Source: Pogonophryne albipinna
Lineage: Eukaryota > Chordata > Actinopteri > Perciformes > Artedidraconidae
Direction of reading: 5' to 3'
DNA length: 64,000 bases
Assembly (NCBI GenBank): GCA_028583405.1
Contig: CM053252.1
Coordinates: 32,741,562 to 32,805,561 of the forward strand
Position 1 is the stretch's first letter, and every line of letters starts with the position of its first letter. The notes under the pieces are model-generated. The model was not told the origin of the DNA. It saw only the letters and a list, made by a program, of their open reading frames with translations, and searched no databases. Shown piece by piece: positions 44,313 through 60,763 of the stretch. A program made the translations under genes and the position numbers.

Positions 44313-47300
44313 TAACCCTATGGGGCCTACATGTTACACTTTCTGGCTCCAAATGTATGCCATGAATAGGCAGCAAGGGTTAAACATCAGCCTGGCTGCT
44401 TCACAGAACCTGATCTACCTATATAAATAAATATGAATGGTTAAAACAGAATGGCTTGGGGAGAAATGGATTGCATGCAACAATATTACGTAATCAGAAT
44501 ACAAAAAAAATAACTGTATACCCTTACAGTTAAAAAAAGAAGAAGGTGTAATCAGTTACATTTCTACTGAGGATTACTAGCAGGATAACAATGATGGAAA
44601 AAAACTAAACAGAGCATTTGTTTGTTGTAAAAGGAGCAGATTACATTACTTGTACTGTATACGTTGACACCCAGATCAGGTTTCTGATGACTTTCTTTTA
44701 AAGGTAACTGATTGTAACAGACCTATCCCTAAACCAACCTTGACAACAGATTATAAATGAGAGATGACCTTTCGACAGGAATCCCCACGTTGCAGGCCAG
44801 AGGAGTTCTGAGATCACAAACTTTATTTTGAAAAAGGTCTCAACTGCACATCTGCATCATTTAACTGCATCTTTCGTGGTTGAGCCACTATCACTGTGAC
44901 GGAACAGATAGACAAAAATATACCTTATAATATAAAGATAAGACCAAGACTTAAAGACCTTTACGAAAATACAAATAAACTGCTTCTTAGGTAGTTCCCG
45001 CAGGTATCAGGAGTACATTTCTGCCATGATGACACACACAGACTCACAAGGTGAAACATGTTTCCTTTATTTTTTCTTCAGTCCCTTCATGTGAAACTTT
45101 GCCAGTATGGCTTGCTACACAGCTTAGTTAAAACTTTGCACGTCAGAGTTCACCAAAGTTGAACAAAGAGTCTGTGTTGATTACTTACCTTGATTAAGGT
45201 AATTACATTAAAATCATTTATATTAGTTTTCAATGCCTGAAAAACTGGTCCGATACGACTCATTAAAGTGCAGTGTGTGTGTGTGTCTCAAATTCTGTGA
45301 GATGTATGCCATTGATGATCTGCATTGTAAGTGCATTGGCATTTAGGAAAAGCATTCAATGTTCTTAATAAGTGGCTATTTGTACATTTTTGGATTGAAT
45401 GTTTTGTCCTTTGCTTGAATTGAAAACAAAAACATAAAGGAGTCAATGCAACAAATAAAAGGAAATGACAGTAGTTGAATAAGTACAAGGTCAAGACTGA
45501 TGAGAAAAATAAATTACATTTTGTACTGACATTTATTCGATTAACACAAACTGTATACAGATCTCGAAATCCATTGGTAATATTCACCAATATTTATTTC
45601 ATTCTTACATTTCTTCTCATACCCTGGACAACAACTTAATCACTTTTGCTATTTTCACACTTTCATCTTCATGAAAAATAAGTTTAGCAATTTAATGAAC
45701 TACATATTAAATATAAAGAATATTACTGCCACTCAAAATATATCAAATACATCCATAGTCTGAATGTTGCTATGAAGGAGCTTATTTCTTTTTAATTCAA
45801 AGAGGTCATTCTAACACACCATTCTGAAGCAAAACATGACATCATATAATTTATATATTTAAACATAAATAAAGTGCTTGATTTGGATATTACCACGTTG
45901 TCAGTTTGATTAGGTAAAAGCACTTTTTTACTCTTCTAGTATTTAATCTGACCGTGACCATAACCTTTGTTATTCTTGCTTACAAACATAAATAACAATA
46001 ATAGTAAATAGCTCAATTAGTTATCAGGACTGAATATTTAATATAAAACTTAGATTCAGCAGTTTGCATATATAAGTCAAACATTTTAATTTGAATATAT
46101 TTTAGCTCCGGGATACAATTTTGGGCCTGAAAAATGTCATGGCATTTCTTCAATATTGCTTCCTGTGCAAAATGTATGTCTTTCATATAATAGTCCAACT
46201 GTGGCTGTGTATTAAAATGTCAGTGTCCTGAAGAATCGCATCATCGCAGCATTTTAGACCTTTAAATGTGTTGCGTAATGCCAAAGATGATTTGCAAAAA
46301 TTTGAACCTATATTTGAACATAGAAAAATATTGCTCCCACATTTGAAACAAATGGAAAACAAGATTTCCTAAAATTGTGCAATTGTAACTTATTTCAGTA
46401 AAGTATGCATAAATACCTAAAAAGTGTCTTCTTCAGTATTGCTTTGTGTTCAGAAAGTATATCTTTCATACTGTATCATTGTCCCAATGTGGCTGTATAT
46501 TGAAAAGTCAAAAAAGAAAAACATTGAAGCACCTGCCCTAACAAACACGTATCAATAATAGACGAGAAGACCGTTAAATGTGTTGTGTAATCTCAAAGAT
46601 GAGTTGCATAACAATCAAAGGATAACAAGAATATTTAAAGTTGGAAATGAAAATAACATCCTGTCTTTTTGTAGTCCTCCAATCAGTTTATTTCAGTCGT
46701 CCTCCCTGTTTCTCTCCCTCCTTCCCTCTCTCAGCCATGTCCTCGGATGGCTTTTGGCCTACTTTCGACTGCAGAGAGCTCCAGTTTGTGTGAGCCAAAT
46801 CTCAGCATGGATTTACAGCGCGAGCGAGCGAGAGATGAAGGGAAGAGGGAGTGATAGACAGCGAATGAGTGCAAAAAAAATCATGTCGAATGGGATGGAT
46901 TCAGCTTTGTCGCCGCCATGCCCTTACATCTCTGTTCCAACAATCATTGTCTACATTTTTCACAGATTTCATCTTGAGGACATCTTTTCGTATCAGAATC
47001 AGATGTTGTAATGATCCTAATTGTCACATAATCATTAGAAATACATTGGATGAGAGGCTGTTGGCATTTGATCAATCTTCTTTGTAAAAACCTTGGAAAT
47101 TAAGACATCTTCAAATTCTGTGATTGCAACTAATATCGGTAACATATGCATTAATATATCATGTCATTTTCTTAGGCTGTAAATAACCATTGTGCTGATT
47201 ATTTACTGATCAATGGCAACCACACACTGAGTCAGCTCACGAGATAAGAGGAAGTCATGTTGAGGTGAGAGGGTTTGAAAATCTAAATGTCAGCTTAAAA

Positions 47301-48628
47301 AAAAAAAAGAGTTCAAGTCATAACATAATAACTGCACCGATTTCTGTAGTAATAATGAGAATAATTTCCCCTGTTTGTAACTGAGAATGTAATTTAAATG
47401 ACATATAAACATGATGACATATAATGAATATATTAATAAACCATTGATATACTTACCTGTTAATTATGAGCATTAACAAAAGTTATTTGTGATGTAAATT
47501 GAATCTGGAGCTCCATGTTATCATTTTACCAAAATGTTATTTTTGGTTAATAAATGGGCAAAACACAGCACTTAAAAGGCATCAGTATCTGTTACTTGTA
47601 AAATAAAGACATTCATTTAGAAAATTAAAAAAAAATCCCCGAAACACACATTTGTTATTTGCAGTTTAGGTTTTTACATGTCTGGCATCTAAATTGCACA
47701 GTGATAATAATCAAATAAGGTTTAAGAAAAACGTCAACCATTTAAGAATTTGTATGTGACTAAAATTACAAAATAACCTTGTTACCACAAATAAACAAAT
47801 AACATTTCATTTTATTTTGTTGCTTACCAAGGACTTCAACATACATAACTAATTTGCCTGAATCCAATAAGACTTTTACACACAAATACCTCTGAGATTT
47901 ACTTGGGAAGAGTATGGGAAGAGTATTGCATACAATTCCCATCTAAACAATGGGGTCCATTTATATGTAGTTTTCTTCCCCATCATCTACTGCACATCTA
48001 TTTAGCCAAATATATATTAGTATTTTTTTGAAGAAAAGCTTTGTAGTAATATAAAAATTAAACATAAAATAGATCAATGTTTTGCAATAAAGGTTTTCTT
48101 TCTTTAATAATGATTTTACATAATATGTGGACAAAACTGAGCAGCTTTCAAACAGACATTAGCTCGAATTGCCTTTAACACAAAACAACTCTATTGTGCT
48201 CGGAGGAAAATCTAATGTTGCAGTTTCTAACCGTACTTTCGTGTCAGCCCTGCAGTAGCCAATGTGCCGGTTCCAATTGTTCACAACAATGAAAAACCAA
48301 AATCTGGCTATAACAAGTCCAGGCAATAAACGTTTTGGGTGTTGAAAGTTATTCCTGGAAATGTGGTGAATCACTGAGGTATAGCAGCAGGCTTAAGGAC
48401 ACCAACAAAGTTGAACAACTGGAATGAAAGCCATCGGTTAATAGTCTGCAGGATCTTCAAACATGTGAGGGTCATAGTTTCTTCTATCTCTTAGCATGAT
48501 GAGAGTCTTACTTTAAGTGATAACATGTAACTCAGACAACTCTAATGAATATATTAGTGTGATATTTAACAAAAACATAATGTAGCATGTTATAGGCTAG
48601 AAGGTTAAAAAGAAGCTACATACTGTGT
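44313..48628. other. Unassigned AT-rich sequence
   Basis: Low-GC sequence with no recognised mobile element. The stretch 46660-46990 is more complex and GC-richer, open in two + frames, without a family match. If the candidate exon at 49622-49680 is real, part of this region would be its 3' UTR and downstream DNA. Confidence 0.4.
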
Positions 48629-48990
48629 ATGCTAATATGTTAGCATGAGGCAGTGTCTCTGAGTATAGTGGACAATATAATGTTGGCTTGTAATACACAA
48701 TCAACATATTGTGTCAAGTGAGGCCTACTTTCACTTGTATGCTATGTGCTTAAAAGTTAGCATGGAGCTCATTTTCAATTAGCATAGAGGAGGCTAAAGT
48801 TATACTATCTACATCATTTAGTACAGAGTATGCTTAAGTGTTAGCAGTACATTCACCAAAATCCTAAAGTATTAGCATGGGGCATACTATCATTACCTTA
48901 TGCTGAGGAGCTAGCATGGAGTCAGCTATTTGGGTACACAGCATTAATTCATTAGCATAAACCTTGAAATCAATTAGCATAGTGAATGGA
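48629..48990. repeat. Cluster of TTAGCAT/ATGCTAA motifs
   Basis: TTAGCAT occurs at 48640, 48757, 48779, 48872, 48952 and 48974, with ATGCTAAT at 48629 and several one-mismatch variants (ctagcat, ttagcag). Spacing is irregular. It may be a decayed minisatellite, of a kind seen again at 54260-54340, or a cluster of POU-like sites. Confidence 0.5.
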
Positions 48991-49621
48991 TGGCAAGTAA
49001 TATACTAACATGCTAGGAATGATAACATTTTAGAATGGTGCATTTCTAGGAAAAATACAAAAGGAGGATATTTTTACTAAATGTTTTATTAGCATCAAAT
49101 ATACAGTATTTTGTAATACAAGACGTTGTACAACTTAGTATCTCAGTATGCATGTGTATGGGCAGTTGAAGATTGCTTCAGTCAGGTTTTCATGTAGCAA
49201 CATATCCTGACCTCGTGTCAAAGGCTGTAAGAGAAAGAAAGACAAAACTGTTTAGCAGCTGTTTCAGAAAGTGCAGCAAATACAGTATGTACAGAACATT
49301 AGCAAGCCACTTCAGTGGTACTATTGATTTTTGCATTTACTATCTGGTTGAGGAAATGAGTAAACACATGAAAAACGATTAAATATAATGGTGGGTTTTG
49401 TTGACATTTATGAATATCTGCATACTTCAAATAAAACCAATAATAGTATTACATGTTAAATATTTACTGTAGGTATAATTACTTTGACAGACATTAATAT
49501 AATGTACTACTGTGGTACTGTAACACATTTACTGTACACAAATGCATGCGCCACATTTCAGTGCTCATGGAGTAATTACTGAAAGCATACTGACTACTGC
49601 TCGTCAATTATTTAGTTGTTT

Positions 49622-49680
49622 TGGTCCATTAACTGTCCGATGTCTTTAGGGTCAGGATCTTGCAATATGTCTTGGCAGCT
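49622..49680 (-). CDS. Candidate terminal coding exon, protein unknown
   Basis: On the minus strand, a pyrimidine-rich acceptor (cccttttttcctcgcag) is followed by a frame reading CQDILQDPDPKDIGQLMDQ, then two Asn and TAA. The composition, charged with two DP motifs, looks like real coding sequence, and the acceptor is strong. No upstream exon was identified and I recognise no family, so a chance match is quite possible for so short a piece. Confidence 0.25.
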
Positions 49681-52600
49681 CTGCGAGGAAAAAAGGGAAA
49701 GAATCATGCCAAAGAATCGTCTTGTTGAAGGTCTTAAGTAATAAAAAGAACTCCAAAGACAATATATGAAACATGTCAGATGACAAGTCTGTTTAGAAGA
49801 GTCTGACAACTCATTGAGAGCTTCTAATAATAAGCATGACAGTTGAAAATCATGTGAAATTACATTTATTTAGACACAACTGTAAGACGTCTCTATTTCA
49901 ATAGCTGACTTCTGAAGAGAACACTGCGCTCACATAATACAACTATTTATTGAAAGGGAAAACATTGGCTTATCATTGTAATGTTGCTTTACATTATCAT
50001 ATTCAGTCATGATTCTCATAAAGCATGCAACTGCCTATACGGAATATAAATAATGTAGAATAAAAACCTTAACTACTCCAAGTCCTGTACAGTCATTTTC
50101 TAAATCACACAAAGTGCACTACATGATCTTTAGACGATAAATGTATAACATATCAATTCATTTCCAATTCTTCATTAAATAGTGGGGGTTGCAATCCCCT
50201 TCAGCTCCGGGCATGATCTCTGTCTACACACTGGAAATGTATTTGTTTTATATATTTGTGATGTGCATTAATACCTTCATTTCTTGATAAGTAATCATGC
50301 ATAGAAACCATAAATGTGAAAAGTAATTTATTAAATAGGTAGGATGCTCTTAAGTTTTACATCAAAATAAAATATGCATGGGATATGCTAATTACACTGA
50401 TGCAGAAAACATATACAATTTAGCATTTATAATCTGAACAAGGCATCATGGTCAACAAGATGACAATACACAATAAATAACTGGACTTGACAGGTTACAT
50501 GTAAAGAATGATTGGAAGCTGAAACACAGTATCAAATGACAACAAATTGCTTAAAGAAATGACAAGACAAAGTACTTAAAATCAACACAAAAATTGCACA
50601 TTTGTTGAAAGTAAAGTGTTTCTCAGATTGCAATATGTACGTATGCAGTATGATATTCAAAAGTGCATGCAACAAGTATCACTTGTCTTTTGCTGTTTGT
50701 GGTCCTTTCAATGTCTGAAGCTTAAAGTTAAATACTACTGCTATTATGTTGCATTTGTTCTATCAACTAAATATTATCAAATTTTAAGCTAACGAAAGTA
50801 GGGCTACAAACAATTTTTTTTGTTAGCGATTAACCAAGGCTGTTGAAGCAGAAAATTATCCAGAATGTTAACTGCAGCCAGCATGCCTAAGCTTCTCCTT
50901 CAAACATCCCAAAAAAGCATTTACAGCTTTGATTTGGCTTGGCAAGAAAGTGTTAAATGTTGATTCATCTGGGGATTTCCAGCATGTCTTTAAATCCAAC
51001 ATGACCTGGAGCAGGACAACACACTGAAGGGAGTCGGCTAAACCTCAGCCTGCAGACATTACCACCTTGGTTTCTATTAGGTAGAGACAAAGGGAACGTG
51101 TGTGTGTGTGTGTGTGTGAATGCTGACACATCGTTGGTGACATCAGGTTCTCTCAGATTAATAATGTTGATGTATAATCCGTTTAATCTGCCGGTGTGAT
51201 GTGGCTGTGCGCACAATCCCAAATCTCCTTTAAACTGGCCTTAGTCTAAACCATGAAGGACACACACACACACAGATACAGACAAATCATGTTTAAAACA
51301 ACCCAGATTGCGGGAAGTGTTGGCAGCTAAAACACATAGGGAAGAAAAACAAGAAAAACAATGAAAGCACTGGATCGGCACCAAATCCTGAGTCTTGTTA
51401 GTTTGCTAAGCTACAGTACTGAGAAGTGCCACAGCAATTCCCGCTTTGTGGCACTAAATACGCCCCGAGGTGTACTGATGTCTTCCCGGTGCCATAGGTA
51501 ATGGGCATTAAGCAGCACTTGAGGGCACACGTGGAGCTGGGACGCCATCTTGTTTCACCAACAGAGAAGAGTGGTAGAACCCCTCTGCAGTGGGAAGAAC
51601 TACCATACACACACACACACACAACAGAACTTACAGACACAATACTGTGGGAAGCACACACCCAAACACACACATGCTGACCAGCTCTGATTAGTGATGA
51701 GTGCGCTACGTCCGCCTGCAGCTGAGCCGAGGGGCTGTGTTGAAGGGAGTGGCAGAAAAAAACTGCAGAATGGGGACTGTAAAGTGAGAGAAACCTCCCC
51801 TGCTTTCACAAAGAGGCGCTGGGTTTATCGCCAACCGTCTGTCTCCTCGTTCTATGCTTTTTCTCAGCGTGGCAATCAATCTCTCCGATCAATAATTTAA
51901 CCTTTATTTGTCCAAAAGGGCTGATTGCTAGAACATTTTCCTGAGGCGCTTTGGGCGTAACCCTGCAGCAACCCATCAAACATACCCTCCACATACAATT
52001 GAATGCACTAAACTGCCTTGTCTGCTGCATTTTAAAAAGTCCACCTTAACCAAATTCCACCTTAAAAGGGGCTTTAATCAATCACGTTAACGTTGACTTA
52101 CAACATTCTCTGCAACATTCCTTTTTTACATGAATAGTTTACTTCATCTGCACTACTTGCACATTGGTCTTGAAAGATAAACTTGCAATATTAAAATTGT
52201 ACTCTGTTTCTTCTGGCACTATTTTATTGTTATTCAAATTTGTTTTATGGTTTTAGGCCTTACTCATATTATGTTGCATTGTTGGAGGAGCCTGGGACTT
52301 AAGATTTTCATTGCGATATCTACACTGTAGCTATTGTGAATATGACAATAAAGCCTTTGAATCTTCAATCAACTGCTGCCTGCTGGCCATTGGAATGAAT
52401 TATTACCAGAATAGCTGATGTCTTAAAATGTTGCTATAAGACAATTGTGGGATACTAAACTGAAATCTAGACTTGTCGATCTCTTGGACTTTTTGGTGCA
52501 GTATCTTAGTCAGGTGTCATTGATGGTTTTACTGACACACCTGAAGCTGCTGGGTAAAAGGTTCCCCAAGAGTGGCATCTCAATCCAATAATAAGATTAA

Positions 52601-55600
52601 CATTTTAATGAATTCTGTCTTAAATGTTAGATGAGATCAGATTTCAGAACACAGATATTCCAGATGCAAACAGCATTATATCTATCATGTGTGGACAATA
52701 CTGATTAGCCCATATCGTTTTATGTAAGAAAAATAATCAAACATTGGGGCGATGAAACCGCTGTCGATCCATCCTCCACGTTTGCCTCGGTCATGGGGAC
52801 AGAGTGTACAGACAGTCTGTGGTGCAGCCGAACAATGGAGAGCAAGCCTGCAGCCCCTTTCCAGTTAGGCTAGACACTAACTCGCTCCAGGTTAGTGCTT
52901 GCTCACCGAACTGAACAAATACAAATGGAGAAATGGTGCAAGAAGAAGGAAACAGGGCTGACAGAGATGTTACATAAGAGAGAAGCTAAACAAGAGGATT
53001 AGCAGGGACGAGGGGGTTCAAGTTAAAATCCATATTAGTTCATTTGCAATAGGACAGAAGCATTTCCAGAAATATACACGGTTGAAAAACGGAGACATTA
53101 TGAACCCTTATTTTGAAGGACATTAGCATATCTTATCCAACTGTTGGTAGTGGAAAAAATGGGACTTATACTTTTCAAGGCCAGGAATAAAAGCTAAACT
53201 GTGATGTCAAAATGATCAAATAAATGAAGCCTCATTGTCACACATGTTGCACACAAGGGAAGAAATGCAATCTTTGAATTCAAGCATCTAACTTAACATA
53301 ATGTAACAACAACAAACAAATAGATTTTTCATCAATGAAGTACCTTGCTGCAGACATCAGCAAAGCACCCAGCCCAATTTCCACTTCCTAAAATGTGGAT
53401 CTTCAAGTTCATGGAGTTCAGCACCCATTTTAATGAAGGGAATCATCCATGAAGATGAGCTATCATCAATATGCACGCTTCTCCCCATTAAAAACACATA
53501 TTAGCAACGTTGTGATGGGCCCGAGTCACATATCGACGAATCATGCTGTCAAGTAACAACTGTTAAAAACTAAATATGCTGCAAATTGATCTCTGTGAGA
53601 GTAATCGCCCCTGAGAGCAAGCTGCAAGGAGGACGACATGGTTAACCTTTCAACAAGCAGTTAGAGGAGAAAAGAAACTCATTGCTGAAAAGAAAATGGA
53701 CACGTGCAGCGGAGAGCCGCCATGTGCTACGTGGCTACTATGAGCAACTGAATTGTTGTGGGATTCTTGTTACTATCGTCTACAAACGAGTTACCACTCT
53801 GCAACCACTCTGGTACAACAGTTATTGTTGAGAAGCAATTAACATATGAATCATGCCACATATTATTCACAGTGGACATAACTAGCTGCCCTGTGAGTGT
53901 GTTGTTACTGACACCTTTACATTTGTATTAGCATAAGTGAGTGAGCTTCGAAATCGCTGAGGGTTCGCTGAGGTCAGGCACATAATGTACAGAGCTGTCA
54001 TGGTTACGCTCTCAACATTACTCTGTGCTGCTCTCATGTCAGTACGGTACACACACACACACACAGGCAGCCAGGGCCGCTGGAGAAACAAAGAGCTATC
54101 ACACCGACAGATGCTTCCTTACCTAACCGTAGTTAATGAAGAGGTTAATGCTATCACAGCAGCATCACCATTATCTCTCATAAGCTGGCAATGCTAACCA
54201 GCTGTTAAGCTATTACTTTACCAGGAACAGCTTTTCTTGTTGTTTTAAGTGGCTAAGGATGCTAACAAGTATTAGCATGGTATTCAGTTAGCATTCTACC
54301 TGAAGCTAACTTTGCTGATTGTTATGCTAAAAGTGCAGTGATCTAAAACATAATTGTGATGTCATGTAACATCAATGCCTATGCCTTTCATTCAAAAGAA
54401 GAACAAATGTAATTTATGTGTCTTACTTTTGTGAAATCTAATGAAAATGCTACATTAGGGAAAACAACACAATTGCTATATGTGAGAAAACAAGTATCAT
54501 CATGTTAAAGGTTGGTATTACTGACTTAGGCTACTGCTATTTAATGGTTTTACTTAGGCAGAGGCAAATAATTAGTGTAGCCCCCACTTCAATGGGCAGT
54601 ACTGATACAATGAGGCCTCTGTTGCTAAAACATGATCGCTTCCTGTCATCCATCTAAATGCCTAAGCTCAGCCTGCCTTAACTTTGTCACATGAATCTTA
54701 AAACAGCAGAGATTTCACCAGCACACCAGTTCGTCTGTAGTATCCACTCCATCTATACTTCCTGATGTTTGATGGTGCAGCAGACAGAACATAGTTCCGC
54801 CCAGGTGACATGCAACATAGAGCAGGGTGTTAGCCGAACTGAGAACTGTGCCATGGTGAGCATGCAGTGCTCACGCCTAAGCGCCATCACTGCGCCATGG
54901 CCTTTCCCCCTTCTGAATGCCATTGTTCGAGGCAGGAACGTGGGGGAGATAGTGCTGCCTGTGCATCCCCCTCAGCTCCCGAGAGCCTAACCCGTGGACA
55001 TGAAAACACAACGTCACAAGTTAGGGTCTCAGGGACGGAGAGAGATACATCTTCACACGGGCTCCTCCACCTGCCCACATGGCAGCTCCCTCTGGATTTT
55101 GTCTTCTACCAAAATGGTTCTTCAAAAATGATGATCCTGGAGAGGTTCAATGTCCTGCCCTCTTCTCTGAGTCAACTCAGGACTCGGAGCGTCTGAGCAT
55201 CTCTGCCTGCAGCTTTGGATCCAACACACACTCGCAAGGTCTATGCATACATTGAGCATGCTCATTGCTATCTACCATTGTCCCCATGTGTATTTGTGAA
55301 CATACAACTAGTGCAAGCCTCAGCCAGACACAACATTGGCCAGCCTCCCCCCAACTCTTTCTCACCCTCTCTGTTTCTCTCCTGCCCCCTCCCCCATCTC
55401 AGCTGAACAATACAGCACTTTGAAAAAAGCTTCCTGCCATCAGGTAGAGAGCCTGCTGCTGTACATTGCGCCTAACGATTTTCCGCCGTTGTAGGGAAAA
55501 TCCAAAGCGCTATGATTGCTAATCATTGCTACGAGACAAAAACCCTGCAAGATGCATTGATTAAAGCATCGAAAGCTGAAGCGGGGACCGCACAGCGCCA

Positions 55601-56203
55601 AGTAAACCCCCGGACATGATGACTTGCATCCGACTGTCACATTTTGTAACCATTAATACAATTATTCAATGCATGCTTTTCATCAATAGCGCAAATCCCC
55701 CTTCAAGCGCGGTTTTCTAAATCTTCCGGAGAGGCTGTACGGAGAAAAGACGAGCCCAGTAACAAAGCTCCACGCTCCTTCATGCCACCATGGTGGTCTA
55801 AAGCTTAGGAAACAGATGGGGAGCTGAGAGGGAAGTGGGGAGGAAGAGAATTTGTTGGTATCGACTCACCCTCCCCTTCGGATCCAGGATGCCCCCTTTG
55901 CCCGTTGTTCTCCTATCACGCTTCCTGCTCGGGAGAGGAGGAAAAAGAGACAGAGAGAGAAAGAGAAAGCTCAGATGTTTTACTTACAGCACGTCTCCAG
56001 ATGTTCAGAGGAAGAATTTTGTGTTTTTTACAAAAAAAGAAACACAAGCAAGATGTCCGGAGAACCGCTCAAAGTCAGGTGACAAAAACTGCAAGAGAGA
56101 GACTGACGGAGACGAGGAGAAGAAGCATGAGGATGGGTGGTAGGACCGAGCCGGAATGAACCATGTGCAAGCTCTCTTTCCCTCTATCTCTTTGCTCTCC
56201 TTT
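49681..56203. other. Unassigned sequence with one LINE-tail relic
   Basis: The stretch 52120-52365 (ttggaggagcctgggactta and gacaataaagcctttgaatc) looks like a LINE 3' tail. The stretches 53380-53640 and 55460-55720 are complex and contain homeodomain-like AT cores, as in conserved non-coding elements. Short CA/GT runs lie at 51099-51118, 51259-51274 and 54049-54065. No supported exon. Confidence 0.35.
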
Positions 56204-58145
<1,942 letters not shown>

Positions 58146-58259
58146 TGCAGCTATCGTCATTTAACACCTGCTTTGTGTCCAGATAGAGCCGGTCTTCGCT
58201 AATATTAGCCTGCTTTGACGGTGAGATCCCAGAGCAGGCAGACAAAGGCTCACACACGG

Positions 58260-58262
<3 letters not shown>

Positions 58263-58331
<69 letters not shown>
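58263..58331. repeat. (CA)n microsatellite
   Basis: An uninterrupted CA run of about 69 bp, 120 bp after the previous array. Confidence 0.98.
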
Positions 58332-58335
<4 letters not shown>

Positions 58336-59080
58336 AAAAAGGTGCAGCAATATACCAACTATGCACAACCACAGAAACAATAAAGAAGAGGGTGTTCATG
58401 GCTACTAAACAATAATAATTAAAGTCATTTTAGTGCAAAATCCATGGCGAATGATACATTTGCATCGAGGTGAATGACAGCTCATCACCACTGATTCACA
58501 GAGACCATTTCACTCCTTTTAAGTATCCGTTATCTGCTCGTAATGGCCAGGAATCAGCCCCAGCTAGCCAAGCAGTACATCAAGAGAGACCCAGATCTGT
58601 CACTAGCCTACGCATTCAAGACAACAGCAGCAGGACATCAAATAAAAGAAAGCACAGGGCCTGCAGAACCTCACTTAGAAACTCAGTGTCCAACAATGTG
58701 TGTTTGTGTGTGTCTGTCTGTGTGTGACACTCTTGTTGGATGGCTGAAGCAGCGCTATTCTGGCCAGAGGAGTGATTGACAGCTGTCATACAGTATGTTT
58801 GGTATTGATGGGACGAACAGGACAGTCGTTTGCAGAGTTCATAGGGTTGTTACTATGGCATATATTGGTGAGGATTTATTCTAATCTAGAAAAAGGTAAA
58901 AGAGTTCAATTGATCATTAATGAATTTCTGAAAGAGTCCTGCCAAGGAAGCTATTTTTGGTTATTTATTCGATTGTCAGCAAAATAAAATCTACAAGCTG
59001 GGGTAAATTAGCTAAATTAGCGTAGCATGGGCCAAGGAAGTACATTCAACATGTTTTACTTTTATTAACATTATAGGATA
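58332..59080. other. Unassigned sequence
   Basis: A short frame from 58543 reads MARNQPQLAKQYIKRDPDLS; it resembles nothing I know and has no splice support. Confidence 0.35.
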
Positions 59081-59296
59081 CACTGAAAAAAACTGAAACG
59101 TGGACTTTAACTACTGCAAATGAATTATGTCAACAGATTTCATGTATTAGGTTAGTTGAAACCAATACAATTAAGTTTAAAATAAAAAACATTAGGTTCA
59201 ACTTAATATGATTGCGTTCAACTAACCTAATACAATTATGTGAAATTTGTTGACATAATACATTTAATTAAAGTCAACGTTTGAGTTTGTTCAATG
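59081..59296. mobile_element. Short palindromic MITE with TA flanks
   Basis: The ends cactgaaaaaaact and tttgttcaatg are imperfect inverted repeats, and the match extends inward over most of each half. It includes the perfect 16-bp pair tattaggttagttgaa (59145-59160) and 59217-59232. TA flanks both sides (59079-59080 and 59297-59298), consistent with Tc1/mariner-type insertion, although TA is weak evidence. Confidence 0.65.
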
Positions 59297-59298
59297 TA

Positions 59299-60755
59299 TC
59301 GCAATGGCGGCAATCTGCGCTCACTGGCTGCCCTTTATGTTACGTTTGGAACAAGCAGTATTTAAAAAAGAAAGATATATATTTTCTTATTTGTACACTG
59401 AGATGGGAAAAAACTAAACAAGATGGAATCAAAGGAGAAGACATACTTTATAAAACCCTTAAATAACATATAGCTGTCACACTCTACTCTAGTATAGATG
59501 AATGCACCATGCTACACTCACACATGTACACACAGTCATCTGAAATCCACACAAGCCTAATTTAAGGACGAACCATAAAATCCCTTGTTTCATACGTTCA
59601 TCATTTACACCCTCCAACAGCTGGACAATTCACGGAGGCAACCAACAGGGGGCAGTCTTTTGCTCCTACCTATCAACTGTACAAACACACTGGTATAAAC
59701 GGGGGGAACGCAACGGTAAGGCCTCAGTATGTTCTCAGTGTTACCGTGTGTGGCTAACACACACATGGTGCTGCTGTACGAGTAAGAGGCCAGATTAATT
59801 ACCATACATGGGTTAAAATATTACATTTCCTATAAAAGAGAGGGTGGTCATCGTTTGATTTGATTCAAAAGTTTCAAATGAGTAGAGATTCACCTTGAAA
59901 GTGAAGAATAAAAAGGATTTGTCATACATTTGTTTAAAAGGCCAAACTAATACTGTTTTATTTGAACAATTGCCCATGTGTTGCTGCTCATTTTCAACAT
60001 GTTTCCCATTTATCCCTGGGTGTCACAATATTTCACATATCAGATTTTCTGACAGTACTCATTTCTACGCAGTCTGATGATTGGAAATATTATGACAAGA
60101 TTTGTTCCCGTCATTTTCCTGCCTGGAAACTGAATGGTTTTAGGCTCTTCTTCCAATCTCAAAATCGTTATCCTTTTGTCTGATGTCCTTCGCAACCGCA
60201 CCCAAACAACGAGACTGAGGCAGCCGGACTTGTTCCACCCAGCCATCAGCATTAATGAGGTTATCACTGAGCGGACAATAATAAAATGTCACCCTCAGAA
60301 TGGAAAGGAACACACGGCTCTCACATGTCAGTGCTATCAGCTCTGCGACAAAGCTTCTGATCTCTATCTGCTGCACACAGACCGACACTTCACTCACTTC
60401 AAACCACAATACACTGCTGAGCTCACACACACACAAACACACACCTTTTAAAAATGAACATCATAATAATAGGATAATCCCTTAATAATAAGAGCTGAAA
60501 CGTTAGTAACTTTAGCAATTTGTCATTGGCAATAATCATTAACATTTTAAATCTATTGTTGTTGTTTTGTGTTTGTTTTTTTCTTCCAACATCTTAAATG
60601 TGTATTTCAGCTTTCTTATGTTAGTAAATTATATATCTATAAAAAGAGCTTCTTAAGGACAAACCGTGATGGACATATGTCACATTTAATGCACCAAACG
60701 ATCGGTCAATTCATTGAGATTAAAATAATATTTTGTCATGTCAAAAAGCCATAAC
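59299..60755. other. Unassigned sequence
   Basis: AT-rich; 60040-60440 is more complex and open on both strands but matches no family. Confidence 0.35.
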
Positions 60756-60763
60756 ATCTAATG

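Noticed and set aside
53341..53440. Minus-strand frame reading ILGSGNWAG, like the nucleotide-binding start of glycerol-3-phosphate dehydrogenase
   Set aside because: Only a few residues match, the frame ends at once, and there is no splice support; a chance match.
53585..53655. Good minus-strand acceptor (gtcctccttgcag) with a 26-codon open frame
   Set aside because: No donor, no family match and no partner exon; not enough to call an exon.
58543..58779. 78-codon frame MARNQPQLAK...
   Set aside because: No recognisable family, no splice evidence, and it runs into a GT-rich tail.
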